Positions 1 through 10,562 of a DNA stretch of 62,203 nucleotides are shown here, piece by piece (within the stretch, counting starts at the first letter, position 1; every line of letters begins with the position of its first letter). Made by a program: the position numbers and the translations under genes. The notes under the pieces were generated by a model. That model was not told where the DNA came from, did not search any database, and saw only the letters and a list, made by a program, of their open reading frames with translations. Source of the DNA: Perkinsus olseni (taxonomy: Eukaryota; Perkinsozoa; Perkinsida); NCBI GenBank assembly GCA_013115125.1, contig JABANN010000145.1, forward strand, positions 1-62,203. Reading direction: 5' to 3'.

Positions 1-1989
1 AACTTTGGGGAGCAGGACTCGTCCCAAATGAGACAGCGGAAAAGAAAAACAACTTCGATCCAAATCTAACAACATTCAAGGGGTAATTGGAACAATAAAG
101 GCGTAAACTTAAATACGCAACATGCAAATCAGTAAAAAGCACTCTATTATAGACTCGCGTACGCACAATAATATCATGTAACTTTCTCTGCTCGAACTGA
201 ATCAATATCTTAGATTTTCGTATGGAATTGTTGAGTAAAGTATAAGTAAAGACCGGACGACACTTCTTAGTGCCATACACCAAATACCACTGAGTAACTA
301 TAGGATGGTATAAAGCTACATCTTCAATATTATTATCATCAAAATCATTCAACCATATCAACTTGCCAGCCTTAATCCATCTTTCTAGATAAGGCAAGGC
401 TTCAGCTGGCAACAAGTCGTTACCGAGCTTGCGATGGGGCTTCAGCTGCGACTTCACAGCAGCTACACTGGGTTTCACAATAGCACCCGGATTAATACCA
501 GTGAACACTCGTTTCTTACCGGTAGTACAATTTATAGCAATAGACACAGCAAAATATTCACTTTTATACACATACTCGTAATGACTCCACTGCTCAGGAT
601 AGTTAATCCAATCATCATCTACATAGGACTTCGCACATAATACAGAAAAATCCCTCAGACTCATCGTTCGTGCATCAGCAAGCACATCATTCAAGCTCGT
701 TGTCTGGGTGGCATAATTAGCTCTCTTCTCAATTCCACAAACATACCGTGGAGGTGAAATACTATAATCCAGAATAACTTGATTAGGAATAAGAAAGTCG
801 GTACCAAGAATAGGACAATACAGATAATCATAAGGTACGACCAAGAACTTGTGCGTGAACTTGACGTTCAACCACTCAAAGGAAATTATTACAGACCTAT
901 CCAAACTTACAGTACCAGTGGCTGTAAATATACACTTGGAACCACCATTTCGTACTATAATAGGCGTAGGATAAATATGACTAACCAACCGTTCTGGTAT
1001 CAAAGAGACCGTAGAACCACTATCCAGGATCATACTTAGAACCACATTACCACATTTAGTAGAAATCTGACTCTGTGAATTCCGGAGCATGCCCGATCCA
1101 ATAGGAACATGCTCCTCTACTCGTTTCCCGATACCAGACTTCTATCACCAACATCATACCGTACCTTCTCTTCTTGCACCATATAAGACCTATCACCATC
1201 AGTGCCATCCTTCCCGGATTGATCATCTCGTTGAAGACCAGCAGAACAGTTCCTGGCTAAATGGCCTAAACGACCGCAAATATAGCACCGGTTATACCAG
1301 TATGGGTCTTGTCGCAATCGGCTTCCAGAACCCTTGCCACCACCTTTACGATAACCACCCTTACCATAGCTGATAAACCGGCCCTTGCCCTTGCCTTTTC
1401 CTTTACCACCTTGCTGCGAATACCCCTGACCATAATTAGCATAGAATACCTCATCAGCTGTCGAACTATCATCAACCGTCGAGTCATTCTTGAGAATTTG
1501 CGCACGCTGAACGCACTCTTCGAGTGTTGGCAGTTGCAGAACCCTCAGTTTTCTCGCAATATCTTGAGGAATGCCCCTTAAGAACTGGCCTTTGGCCACA
1601 CCATCAACCACCGAATCAGGAACCGAAGAGCCTTCTGCTGATAACATTCTTGCTGCCAAGTGCTTCAGATTATAGCTATAATCTAGTAATGACTCCGAAG
1701 GTAGCAGTAGTCTAGTATTAAAGTCCTCGAACACATCCTTCGTTAGTAATCTCTGGATAACCTGGTTCTTAATCTTATCCAAGTCCTTCTTGTCCTCCGC
1801 GGTCATAGCATCGTACGCAGCAAGGACTGAGTCTTCCAAGAATAGTGGGACATACTTATAGGTCTCTTCATCACTCCACGCATAATATGCCGCAATGCTT
1901 CGATACTTCTCGAACCATGCTTCAACTCTTGCTATCGTCAACCCATTACTGGACAAAGGGCTTGGGGTTACCTTCAACGTCGGGGCCAT
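1..1989 (-). mobile_element. LTR retrotransposon, gag-pol part, truncated by window edge
   Basis: Fossil virus-like element on the minus strand. The gag-like ORF (1117-1989) has a basic Gly/Lys-rich tail and a CCHC zinc knuckle (CYICGRLGHLARNC). Downstream, towards position 1, the minus strand encodes an aspartic protease segment around LDSGSTVSLIP (about 960-1050) and then reverse-transcriptase-like sequence with CRPVFTYTLLN (about 190-270). The order gag, protease, RT is that of Ty3/Gypsy-type elements, which are known to use frameshift or read-through between gag and pol. The element runs off the left edge, so integrity, LTRs and age cannot be judged. No matching LTR pair is visible inside the window. 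I am sure of the class; the family assignment is inference. Confidence 0.75.
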
Positions 1990-2309
1990 TTTACTCTTAG
2001 TAACAAAATTTGGTGTTGAGATATACCGTCACGTCACCAACTATAACCAGACTTGTAGAGATCGGCGTTGAGAACAAGGCGCACAGGGCTTGCGCGACTC
2101 CCCCTACCACAGTACAATCACGGGCGTAGTACAGCTACTCGTCACGGCCGAGGTTGGCCTCCGGCGCCTGGTTATTAGACGACAAACAACAACATTGATT
2201 TTCCGAAGCCAAAGCAACACAGACTGTGGAAGCTCTCAGCGCTCGAGAAGGCGAGTCTTATTTTATGGCTAGCGAGATGACGAATCGAGCGGCTGAAGTT
2301 CGGGTCACA

Positions 2310-3248
2310 ATGAAGTGGACTTCGACTATCTCGGCCCAGCTCGTAGCGGTCGGGGCTCCTGCCACTGGAGATTGGCTTGTCCTGACGCCGGGCGTGTATG
2401 TGAGTGACAAACAGCTGCCAAGTGGCGATAGCATCAGTCTGAGATTCCGCGAAGATCAGACACTGCAGGTCAGATTTACGACGAAGGGCGGTCTTTTCCC
2501 ATCGCCTGAATTGGAAGGGCGCTCCACTGAAGGGGAGCGTTACCACCTTGAGCCGTCGTCAAGTCATTTCGGCGGAGACGGCAGGAGGTTCGGCGGCTTC
2601 TGCAGGAGAATGAACAATCTGTTGGGGATGAATATGCATTTCCTGTCTTTCTGGGTCTCGAAACGAGGGGACGAGTTGTCCCTAGACATCGCTGGCGAGA
2701 AATGCCCTCTCCGATGGACAAACGGCTCAGCTACTGAAGGATACTCGGGGGCTGCAAGGAACGGCTTCTCTAGTTCGCTGAAGAGGAGAGCTAGTCACGA
2801 CGGTGATGCGCCACCACCACCAACAAAGAAAATAGCACTAAAAATAAGAGTGACACGCCGTGAGCAAGTGAACTTCCTTACTGCTCTGGAACGGGTAACC
2901 CCTTTGGTTGGCAATTACTCGGGAAAACACACGCAACGCTGTACGGTTGGCATAAACGTGGAGATCGTCGGTATACTCATGGCGAAGATCCAGCTGAAGC
3001 CCTTCGTCAACGAGAGAGCCCAATCAACTGGCGTGATGATGTTGAAAAAAGACACCACAGCCAACCACGGTTGCTTTGAGGTCGATAAATACACTCCCAA
3101 GGACACGGCTGTGTTCATCTGGGCGACTCAGGCGACGGCTTATAAGTTTGTCGCCGTCCCAACGACGATGAAGATCTGCGAGGCCCCCATTTCGGGGATG
3201 GAGGTCGTTTTGGGAGGCGAGAGAGTGAAATTCAACCGTGTGGTGTAA
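2310..3248 (+). CDS. Family A protein, copy 1 (unknown function)
   Basis: Single-exon ORF of 312 residues starting at MKWTSTISAQLVAVG; I chose this ATG because the paralogs at 3825 and 50512 start at the same place (MLWTIPIQ, MKWIIPTR). The N-terminus is weakly hydrophobic and could be a signal sequence, though not a convincing one. It is followed by the conserved block PGVYVSD(K/D)QLP. A middle segment reads KRRASHDGDAPPPPTKK, which fits a bipartite nuclear-localisation pattern, and a second conserved half contains LVGNYSGK and KIQLKPFV. Similarity to the copy at 3825 runs the whole length, including the shared leader GCGCTCGA(G/A)AAGGCGAG upstream. I recognise no known domain; secretion followed by nuclear targeting would be speculation. 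Confidence 0.75.
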   Translation: MKWTSTISAQLVAVGAPATGDWLVLTPGVYVSDKQLPSGDSISLRFREDQTLQVRFTTKGGLFPSPELEGRSTEGERYHLEPSSSHFGGDGRRFGGFCRRMNNLLGMNMHFLSFWVSKRGDELSLDIAGEKCPLRWTNGSATEGYSGAARNGFSSSLKRRASHDGDAPPPPTKKIALKIRVTRREQVNFLTALERVTPLVGNYSGKHTQRCTVGINVEIVGILMAKIQLKPFVNERAQSTGVMMLKKDTTANHGCFEVDKYTPKDTAVFIWATQATAYKFVAVPTTMKICEAPISGMEVVLGGERVKFNRVV

Positions 3249-3824
3249 TTTCATGACCCTCTTCATGATGTTATGGTGTCACGTGTTGTGAGTTGATTGG
3301 CCTCGTTGAGTCAAAGAGATACACTATTGATACACTCAGTCGGGCAACAAACTGAATGGCACTGGTTCCAACGCGGGGTGAAAAAGAACGGGTGGACTTG
3401 AGTGGCCCGCAAGGAAGCACTTCGATACCCCTCTTCCTTCCGATGGAGTCGGCACCAGTCGTCCTGATGTAGTCTGGAAGTGCTCGCGAGCCGGTACAAG
3501 CATTTTACGTTGCCAACAGACGAACTCAAAGCGTGATTGTGATCGCGATGAGTGATGTGACCCAGACGACACTGCGCTTGTCATGCGCGGCCGCACACCA
3601 CAGGTTAAGCACCAACGAGCATCCATGCCGTCGTAAAATCTGTAACAGCCTCGGTTTATGATACACCGTGTATCATACACGGCTCACCCTGCATTCACAC
3701 CCTACGTTTCAGTAATTAGGAGGCGGAAATCCCCCTGCGCTCGAAAAGGCGAGCCTGATCCGAGGGCAAGCGAGATGGCGACTCGAGCGACTGTGGCTGT
3801 TGTGGTTTTCCCGTCTCTTGCATC

Positions 3825-4742
3825 ATGCTGTGGACTATCCCAATTCAGCTTGTTGCTGCTGTCGGGGCCTCTGTCGCAAGACCGAGGTTTTACTTGGAAC
3901 CGGGCGTGTATGTGAGTGACGATCAGCTACCCGGTGGTCATAACATCACCGTAGCGGTGGCAGAAGAGCAGACGCTGCAGCTGAGGGTCGACACGAAATA
4001 TCGAGTTCTCGAATCGCCGAAGCTTGAGAGCTACCCAGTCAATGGAGGTTACAGAGGCCTTGTCCAGGAAGGCGGCAAGAACGCGTTGTTCCGCGGCTTC
4101 TGCGTGAAGCTGAGGAACCTCTTGGGTGTGTACGTGGTGATGGATTCGATTAAACTGTGGCTGCGAGAAGATCACTTCTCCCTCGAGATCGGAGGGAAAG
4201 AATGCCGTTTTCCTTTGAAGAAGACCTCCACTCTCATGACACATGCAGGCGGTGCCAAGGGGGTCGGCGATTCTGCCTCGCTCAAAAGGAAGGCTGTGGG
4301 TGACGAAAGCCGGCCACCGAAAACTGCGAAGTCCTTTCCGGAACTAACACCCGTCCAACTAGATCACATCACGAAGGAGCTGTACACCTTCGCCGCTCTG
4401 GTTGGGAATTACTCGGGCGAATACGCGGGAGGTTGCACTGTTGGTGTGAACTTGGAAGTCGTCGGCATACTTAGAGCCAAGCTCCAGTTGAAACCCTTTG
4501 TTGATCAGCAAGCCATTTCGACAGGCGTAATGAAGTTGAAGAGAGAAGGGCTGAGAGCTAATAGTTGTCTCATAGTGTACGAGTACACCCGCGAGGACGC
4601 AGCCGTGTTCCAGCACGTAGCGAAGGCCACTAGCTATAGATTCGTTGCCAGTCCATCTTCGTTCAAAATATGTCCATTTGCTGAGAGAACATTTGAGATC
4701 CTCGTCAATGGCAGGAGAGTGAAGCTGATCCGCATGGAGTGA
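3825..4742 (+). CDS. Family A protein, copy 2 (unknown function)
   Basis: Single-exon ORF of 305 residues, tandem paralog of the gene ending at 3248 and in the same orientation. It begins MLWTIPIQLVAAVGASVA, then FYLEPGVYVSDDQLPGGHN, and keeps the second half (LVGNYSGEYAGG, AKLQLKPFVDQQ). The basic pair of the copy-1 segment is kept as KRKAVGDESRPPKTAK, so the NLS-like spacing is conserved although the residues between have changed. An upstream in-frame ATG at 3658 would add residues, but they do not resemble copy 1, so 3825 is preferred. No introns are needed, unlike most genes in this window. Function unknown. Confidence 0.75.
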   Translation: MLWTIPIQLVAAVGASVARPRFYLEPGVYVSDDQLPGGHNITVAVAEEQTLQLRVDTKYRVLESPKLESYPVNGGYRGLVQEGGKNALFRGFCVKLRNLLGVYVVMDSIKLWLREDHFSLEIGGKECRFPLKKTSTLMTHAGGAKGVGDSASLKRKAVGDESRPPKTAKSFPELTPVQLDHITKELYTFAALVGNYSGEYAGGCTVGVNLEVVGILRAKLQLKPFVDQQAISTGVMKLKREGLRANSCLIVYEYTREDAAVFQHVAKATSYRFVASPSSFKICPFAERTFEILVNGRRVKLIRME

Positions 4743-5722
4743 TTTAACGACTTTTCATGTGATGTTGTGATGTCATGTAACACGGATTGGTTGCCTTTGT
4801 TAGTCGGATATATTCTACCGGTGAGGTCTCTTCATTCTTCGCACGATCAGGCGACGAAAACAGGTTCGAGCTCCCCCGAATCGCGCGACTCTCGAGCTCG
4901 AACGTCGGGTTCGGCCGCTCTCGCGAGGATTCCACAGAGTAGAAGCCCCCCTGACTTGTACAATGACAGGTTGATCCGAGTTTATTGTTTATCTTGTGAT
5001 GAGGTGATCGACCCCATGCTGTGGGAACAGATTAGAGGTCCCTGCCGTGAGGTCGACACTGCAACGCCCATACAGAATGCTCAATGAGCGAATTCTGCAT
5101 AATGCAATGCGGACTGCGTTGCTCAACACCGTTCAGTGTGGACCGATGTGATGAACGAAAGTCGGAGTGGCCAGTGATGGTGACGCTGTGCGTCGAAGTT
5201 CGGGGATTGACTTTACTCCCTCGATACTCAACAAGTGGCATAGAACGGAAACGCTCACACAAACATGTGGAAACACTCAAAGAGCTGCTTCGTGAGATCT
5301 TCTCTCTATGGGCGACACTCTCGGCCGTTCCCTTGCAGACTCCTCGTTGGCCCGCCGTATGAGTTTAGCAAGCCGATGCTTCGTTTTAGACAGCGAATGG
5401 CTTATTGGTATGAACCTGACAATTTCCCACGGGAATCTTTTTACGCGACGAGTGAAATTGTGCGTACAAATTCGTTAGGCAAGATCGAAAAACGGTGCTA
5501 TTAGGAGAAATTCCGAGTCTCAAGCTCCGTAATGCCCACTCTAGGACGAAGACAAACATGTATTAGAACAAACGAATCGATCACCGTTTCATAACATCAG
5601 CGATGTTACATCATGGCGAGCGAAAAAACAAGATACGCCCCAAGGCAAAAATACCGTCATCAAAATATGGCGAATCAAAATTAACTAAAATGAATCAAAA
5701 ACCGAAAAGGCGAAAATAGGCA
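4743..5722. other. Intergenic, no supported gene
   Basis: Short overlapping ORFs occur on both strands (for example near 4767-5087 and 5084-5362), but none looks like protein, none has splice-consistent neighbours and none resembles a family I know. It probably holds the 3' flank of the family A pair and the 3' flank of the minus-strand gene ending at 5723. Confidence 0.5.
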
Positions 5723-6730
5723 TCAGTTCCACGCGATTGATGTTTTGTCATCTACACACTTCAGTGGTGGCGTCCGCCCGAGGTTCAACTTCACAGCCAG
5801 GAGACTTCTGATTTTCGGTGCTAGTATATTCAGCTTCCGGTGAACCTCCTCCGGGTCATGATCAGAGTTGAGATTGTAGAATATCCGATGGGTCCTGACA
5901 AAACAGAAATGCATGTGAGACCGAATTAACAGCGCCGCTGTTGCCGGACTCAGCCGGCTAGCGGCTACAATGGCGAAGGCGTGGAAAGGAGATTTCGCAG
6001 CTACACCACTCCGGCAATTGAAGTCGACAAAAATGAGAAGTACATCACTTGCAACACGTGAGGGAAGTTGGGGTCGGTGTTGAACACACGAAGAGGGTGA
6101 CACAGCATCCCTGAGCTACCCTCGAGGCCCTTCAGAATGTATCTTGGCAACACTAACACTGGCGCCGTCCAGCATAGACCACATTATCTGCGCACTATTA
6201 GAGGTTAATATCCCGTCCAGATGTTCCTGAGCGAACCCATCGCCCCCGATGTAGCCTGATAGTAGTACGCTGATGATGGACCTCGTGCGGAGCTTCCTCA
6301 TGGCCCTGTGCCTCGCGATGGGATCGGTGATAACTTCGCCAACAGCAGGCTCACTCTGCCGCAGTACCTACATCACGTACCATCCCCTGCCGGATTCACT
6401 TCTAGATCATACGTAGGCCGCCATCGGCGTCTTACTCGAACATTCAACTTCTTTTCTTCCCGGATCTTCGACCGCAGCCTCGACTCCAGTGTATCCCTCT
6501 CCGCTTCTGAAAAACCACGCTTGCCGCAAACTCTCTATTACCGAAGCCCACGTGACAACATCTTAGTCTCCTTCTTCACGTTGGGAGATTCTGTCTGGAA
6601 CGGCGGTGGGTACCTGAGGACTATCACCTCCCCTCTAGGTGACGGCAGTCGTACATCTCGCCGCCGGGCTCTCGCTCTTGGCTCTTCTTAACTCTGGTCA
6701 TGTACTTGGCAACTTTTGCTGGATCGGGCA
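5723..6730 (-). CDS. RbfA-like ribosome-binding factor (probably organellar), multi-exon
   Basis: The last exon (about 5723-5897) encodes THRIFYNLNSDHDPEEVHRK, then IRSLLAVKLNLGRTPPLK and DDKT. This matches the end of RbfA: a strand, an acidic helix, IR.LL...L.LR..P.L and an Asp-rich finish. RbfA binds the small ribosomal subunit during maturation; in a protist such a copy would normally act in mitochondria or plastid. The preceding exon ends in DVLLIFVDFNCR, which suits the RbfA strand before the splice. Further upstream are IARHRAMRKLRTRS (about 6280-6330) and ERDTLESRLRSKIREEKK (about 6430-6510), probably N-terminal exons. The last intron reads GA...AG if the frame is to be kept, which is odd and may mean I mis-set one boundary. 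The N-terminus is not determined. Confidence 0.5.
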
Positions 6731-6897
6731 AACTGATCGACAGGGATTGAAGGCCTCAGTCAGACTCCATCGCGCAGGCCTATCGAGGCGGGAGAGACCA
6801 TCAACGTCAACCGGTTCAGCACTCAACCGAGGTACTCAACTGATGAGTTCATACCGTAAAACCGCCAAATCATAGCCGGAGGTAACCCCAACCACTG

Positions 6898-7368
6898 CTA
6901 CTTATTCTCTTTCAGCCACTTCAGCTTCCTGTCCATCATTCTTTTCCTATGGCATAATTCTTGCAGTCGTCGCGCATCCTCATGCAGGAGGTCCTGATAG
7001 CGGGGCTCGTGACGACGGGACTCGTAGCTGAGAGAGAGAACTCATACTCGGAGAAAATCTCAAAGCCAACTCACCCCCACAGACGGTCTCCAGGCTCACT
7101 CCCCCGGCCATCACCGAACTGTTGCTCGCCTATCATGCAACATCGAACCCGCACTCAAGACCACAACCCACTACCACTAGGCTCCCTAGCGGTTTCGACT
7201 ACCGCTGTGTTGCGTCCAGCTTCTGTCATCCCTCGACGAGACAAAAGTTTCTCATGCCTGTTCACTCGGTGTCATTACGATGAAGCCCCTCGGTCGAACA
7301 TCCTACTCCTCTTCCAGTAGGACCTTCTCCGCCTGCAACTTTGCCGCCTTCTGGGCGTTTCGAGCCAT
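6898..7368 (-). CDS. Small charged protein, spliced (unknown)
   Basis: A likely first exon starts at 7368 with MARNAQKAAKLQAEKVLLEE, followed by a GTAGG donor. The final exon (about 6898-7035) reads YESRRHEPRYQDLLHEDARR and ends DRKLKWLKENK-stop. Between them a segment MIGEQQFGDGRGSEPG (about 7095-7135) may be a further exon. The product is short, helical and charged. The opening MARNAQKA recalls the start of the splicing factor ISY1 (MARNAEKA), but nothing after it fits, so I do not assign it. It sits about 80 bases downstream of the stop of the neighbouring minus-strand gene. Confidence 0.4.
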
Positions 7369-7446
7369 AATAGGACCAGCAACAGTCGACTTCGACCCGC
7401 GCCTGTGAGCAGACGATATTCCCCACGACATACTGTGAGGAGGTGC

Positions 7447-7677
7447 TCACAGTTTTAATGAGCCCGGGATCTTCGGGTCGAATGGTGCAGCGCTGGCGGC
7501 GTTCTTCCAGGCCTGTTTTGGCGTGACGTTGCCCTTGGCAGCTTCCTGACGGAACTGAGTCGTCCTCAATCCCAACCGGCCACCCTCACCTCACACGCCC
7601 GCCCTATGTGAGCCAGCTCAGTGGACAGATACTGCTCATTTAGCTTCTGCCAGAAGTCCCGACGACTTCGTACCATA
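7447..7677 (-). CDS. Small two-exon protein of about 65 residues (unknown)
   Basis: Exon 1 starts at 7677 with MVRSRRDFWQKLNEQYLSTE and ends in HIGRA. Exon 2 continues TTQFRQEAAKGNVTPKQAW and ends PFDPKIPGSLKL-stop at 7447. The intron (7565-7596, 32 nt) has GTGTGAGG at its start and GGGATTGAG at its end, and removing it joins the two frames. The product has no obvious membrane segment. Additional upstream exons between 7700 and 7990 are possible but unsupported. I do not recognise the family. Confidence 0.45.
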
Positions 7678-8485
7678 CCGGCGAAGGATCGTCGTTGGAG
7701 GGAAGAGCAGCCATGCATGAGCATTCCCAACCACTTAGTGACTGCAATAGGTATATCATGTTCAATAACAGTGGGCCATTCATTTTTGCTACCACATTTC
7801 CGACAACTCTGGGAGGAAGAACCCCACTGCCGGGGTTTGTTCTCAAGCCAAACTCCAGTGAGACCGCTCCACAAGGGCTCGTAGTACATTCCCCGACGAG
7901 CAAGAGGCTGCGTGAGGAGCGATCCTGACGTGTTGTGAAGTTCGGAATGATCGCAGCTGACCCGACTGTTAGATTCACTGTAATCAACTCAACACTCGTA
8001 AGGGCTGCTTACAACCGAAACGCCATCCGTCGTTGTTGTTGTTGTTGTCAAGGCCGCTGGTAAAATCACTGCAGTCCACAGTAGGTGTCTGGCGATGACA
8101 TGTTCAGGTCAATTGTTGTTGTTGATACTCGCGGCAGTGTAACGACGAACGGCACAGGCCGAGAAGGAGGAGGAAGGGAAGGGGCTTCGACTACGACTTA
8201 TAATAGCAGCCAGCGGAGAGCCTCGACGCTTGCTGGTGCGAAGGGACGCCCCTTGTGTCAGATTATAGACCCCCAATCAGCTGATACCACTCCAATCGCT
8301 ACTCTTACCACCAGTAATAAAGAGGGAAGAAGGCAAGTTGGGCAAGTTGCGATGCCCGGCAAGTATGATGATGATGATTCTACTTCGCAATGATACGATA
8401 ATCGTCCAGTAACAGTCTCTTGGCGAGGGCAATTGAACCACCTTTACAGCAGCCTGCTGGTCGACGACGAGGAAGAGTAAGCCTT

Positions 8486-9648
8486 TTACTGGACCTTGTT
8501 GTAGTGCCTCTGCACGGCCGTGTTGATGTAATCGACGATGATCAACACCAACATCGAGTGGGGAGCAATACGGATGTAGTAGGTGGGGAAGCCTCGGTAG
8601 AATGCAGTTGGGCCCTCAGTCTTCATAGTCTGACAAATAGGGGATAATAATCTCGCATCGGAATCGCTACCACTCCTCACCTTCACGATGCAGTCCCAGG
8701 TTCCCTTGTAGGGCATAACACCGTTAACGTCAGGCTTCATCTTCTGTATCCTGGTCTTGACGAAGTCGAATGGCAGAGACATGAAGGCAGCACCAAAGCC
8801 AGAACAGGCGGACGCAGTGAGAGTGGCAGCCCAGCCAGGACCGAACTTAGCGGAGAAGTACTCCTTACCCTACACGAAATGAGACCGGTTTGGTTCAGAA
8901 TTTGGTGGGGGAGTGGTACTCACCTGGTCGAACGTGGAAAGCATTCCGACGTTCAGTGCCATGGCCCTGACGACGGTTGGGAGGGATCCGGACCAAAGGC
9001 CGGTGACGCCTTCCTGCTGGACGATCTGCTTCAACGCATCGAAGACTCCCTTATAGTTACGACGCTCAGCGACGGGAAGCGTGGCATCAGCCTGAATCAA
9101 CCTAAGATACCCTCCCATCGATACAAGAGCATCCCACCTGCAACCTGACGAGGGCGAGATCTGCAGGAGTGCCGACGAAGGAGCCGACAGCGCCGGCGAA
9201 GAGCCCAGCAAAGGCCTTCTTCCAGAAGGGAAGGGTCTTCTCGTCAGGCCTTTGGAGGAAGGACGACGTTAGACGGAAGACACCCAGCCGAGTGGTCGTG
9301 TAAGTGAGCTGGCGAACGATGCCAGCGTCTAGGCCCTGAACGACGAGGCTGGCTGCGGCAGTCCCTGCTCAGTGATGGTACCTTGTAGAGGCTGAGGAAG
9401 CCCTCGTCCTTAATGATGTGGGAAGCGATCGAGAACGGGTTCTTCGAGGCCCCTGGGGGTGCGATCTGGATCCGGACCTGCAGCGAGCTAGGTGGTCATA
9501 ACAAAATAGAAAGATACGCTCCCATCACCTTGACCATATCGATGGGTTGAATACAGCAGGTGGCGAGGCAGCCTGCCAACCCACCCGAGGCGAAGGGCTG
9601 GGTAACCTTCAGCCACTGAGGACGGTTATCTACTTTGGCGACGGACAT
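8486..9648 (-). CDS. SLC25A11: Mitochondrial carrier, oxoglutarate/malate type
   Basis: A six-helix carrier of the inner mitochondrial membrane, most like the 2-oxoglutarate/malate exchanger. Reading from 9648: MSVAKVDNRPQWLKVTQPF, GGLAGCLATCCIQPIDMVK (first carrier signature), VRIQIAPPGASKNPFS, GLDAGIVRQLTYTTTRLGVF (typical of this subfamily), AGAVGSFVGTPADLALVR (second signature), PVAERRNYKGVFDAL, GFGAAFMSLPFDFVKTRIQK (third signature), and the C-terminus AVQRHYNKVQ-stop. At least five introns interrupt it: about 9484-9528, 9340-9385, 9102-9144, 8873-8925 and 8631-8681, each GT-AG. One ends TATCTTAG and is bounded by AGGTTG on both sides. All three repeats are present, so the gene looks intact. 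Confidence 0.9.
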
Positions 9649-10432
9649 TCGGAAGAAGCAAGAAAGACGTGGTACTAGGAAAGGAGAGAACGACGACTAG
9701 CAACTATGGGTGCTCAGAACCACCTGCCCCCGATCGAAAAAGTAATTCTGAAACTCAGAGTCGATCCTGGAATTGATTTTTACACGGCAGATGCGGGGGA
9801 ATCGATTCTGATTCTCACAATTGATTTTTCGCCCGAATTCGCAATCCTCCATCAGAGTGTCTCTTTGCAATCCGGCAATTTCACAGCCATCCAGGGGTGG
9901 TTCGATGATCGAACTTCGATCCACCGCACAATTACTGTGTTGTCCCATGGTCGACCTCGGATACTCGCACTCTCCTCGCCACCAATTCTCGAAATCAATT
10001 TCTAGCGAAATCTCGAGTAAGTTAGCGCCCCCGCCACTTTGTATGTTGATCATTCTCCATGCGAGGTGTTAGGACGCGCTATCCGTCCCTTGCGCACGCC
10101 ATTATAATCGATTTATATCGCGCAAACAAACGGCAAAGGTGAAAATCTAAAGAACGCTAGCAAATAAAGGAAAAAGTTAGTTTAGAAACAGAAAAAACTA
10201 AAGAGAGTGGCATTGAGAGCGACGCTCGAAAACCAGAAATCCGACTCAGGTCGCCCTCCGGCCGACCTTCACCTAAAACCCGAAGGTCGAGATCGTGGGT
10301 ACAAGAGACTGCATTCGTCAACTTTCTTTCACGGCGCGTCGGGACCTTTCCACTTGGTAACTCTACAACAGATAATGACTGCCCAGAATTCTGTCAAGTG
10401 AAATTTGGAAATCCCCACCAGGGTGGGCCAGT
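9649..10432. other. Intergenic, promoter side of two divergent genes
   Basis: Lies between the start of the minus-strand carrier gene and the leader of the plus-strand family B gene. ORFs of about 100 residues exist on both strands around 9700-10050, but they overlap each other and show no domain. A loose repeat, (G/C)AATTGATTTTT, appears at about 9771 and 9820. From about 10400 the sequence becomes similar to the leader of the second family B copy at 34.6 kb. Confidence 0.45.
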
Positions 10433-10455
10433 GTGTGACGAGGCCCTTGTCACAC
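10433..10455 (+). promoter_or_regulatory. Conserved leader hairpin, family B copy 1
   Basis: Inverted repeat with 10-base arms GTGTGACGAG and CTTGTCACAC around the loop GCC, 108 bases before the start codon of the family B gene. The same element at 34674-34696 has a perfect right arm, CTCGTCACAC. The single C-to-T difference here changes a G-C pair to G-T, which in RNA is a G-U wobble, so the fold survives. Role unknown; it could act in the transcript or be a palindromic protein site. Confidence 0.5.
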
Positions 10456-10562
10456 CGAGTCATATCGAGTGTCATCGCCAATGGCTCATCTGAGATCGCA
10501 ATTGGGACTGAAGCAGAGAGTTTGTGAAGAGCTATCATGATGAGCAGTTGGTTCCGTTATCA

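Noticed and set aside
1089-1715. Plus-strand ORFs of 60-94 codons
   Set aside because: They are shadows of the gag-like ORF on the minus strand.
7300-7368. ISY1 splicing factor (MARNAQKA start)
   Set aside because: Only the first eight residues resemble ISY1; the conserved RRPFLASEC and GLGE blocks are not found downstream.
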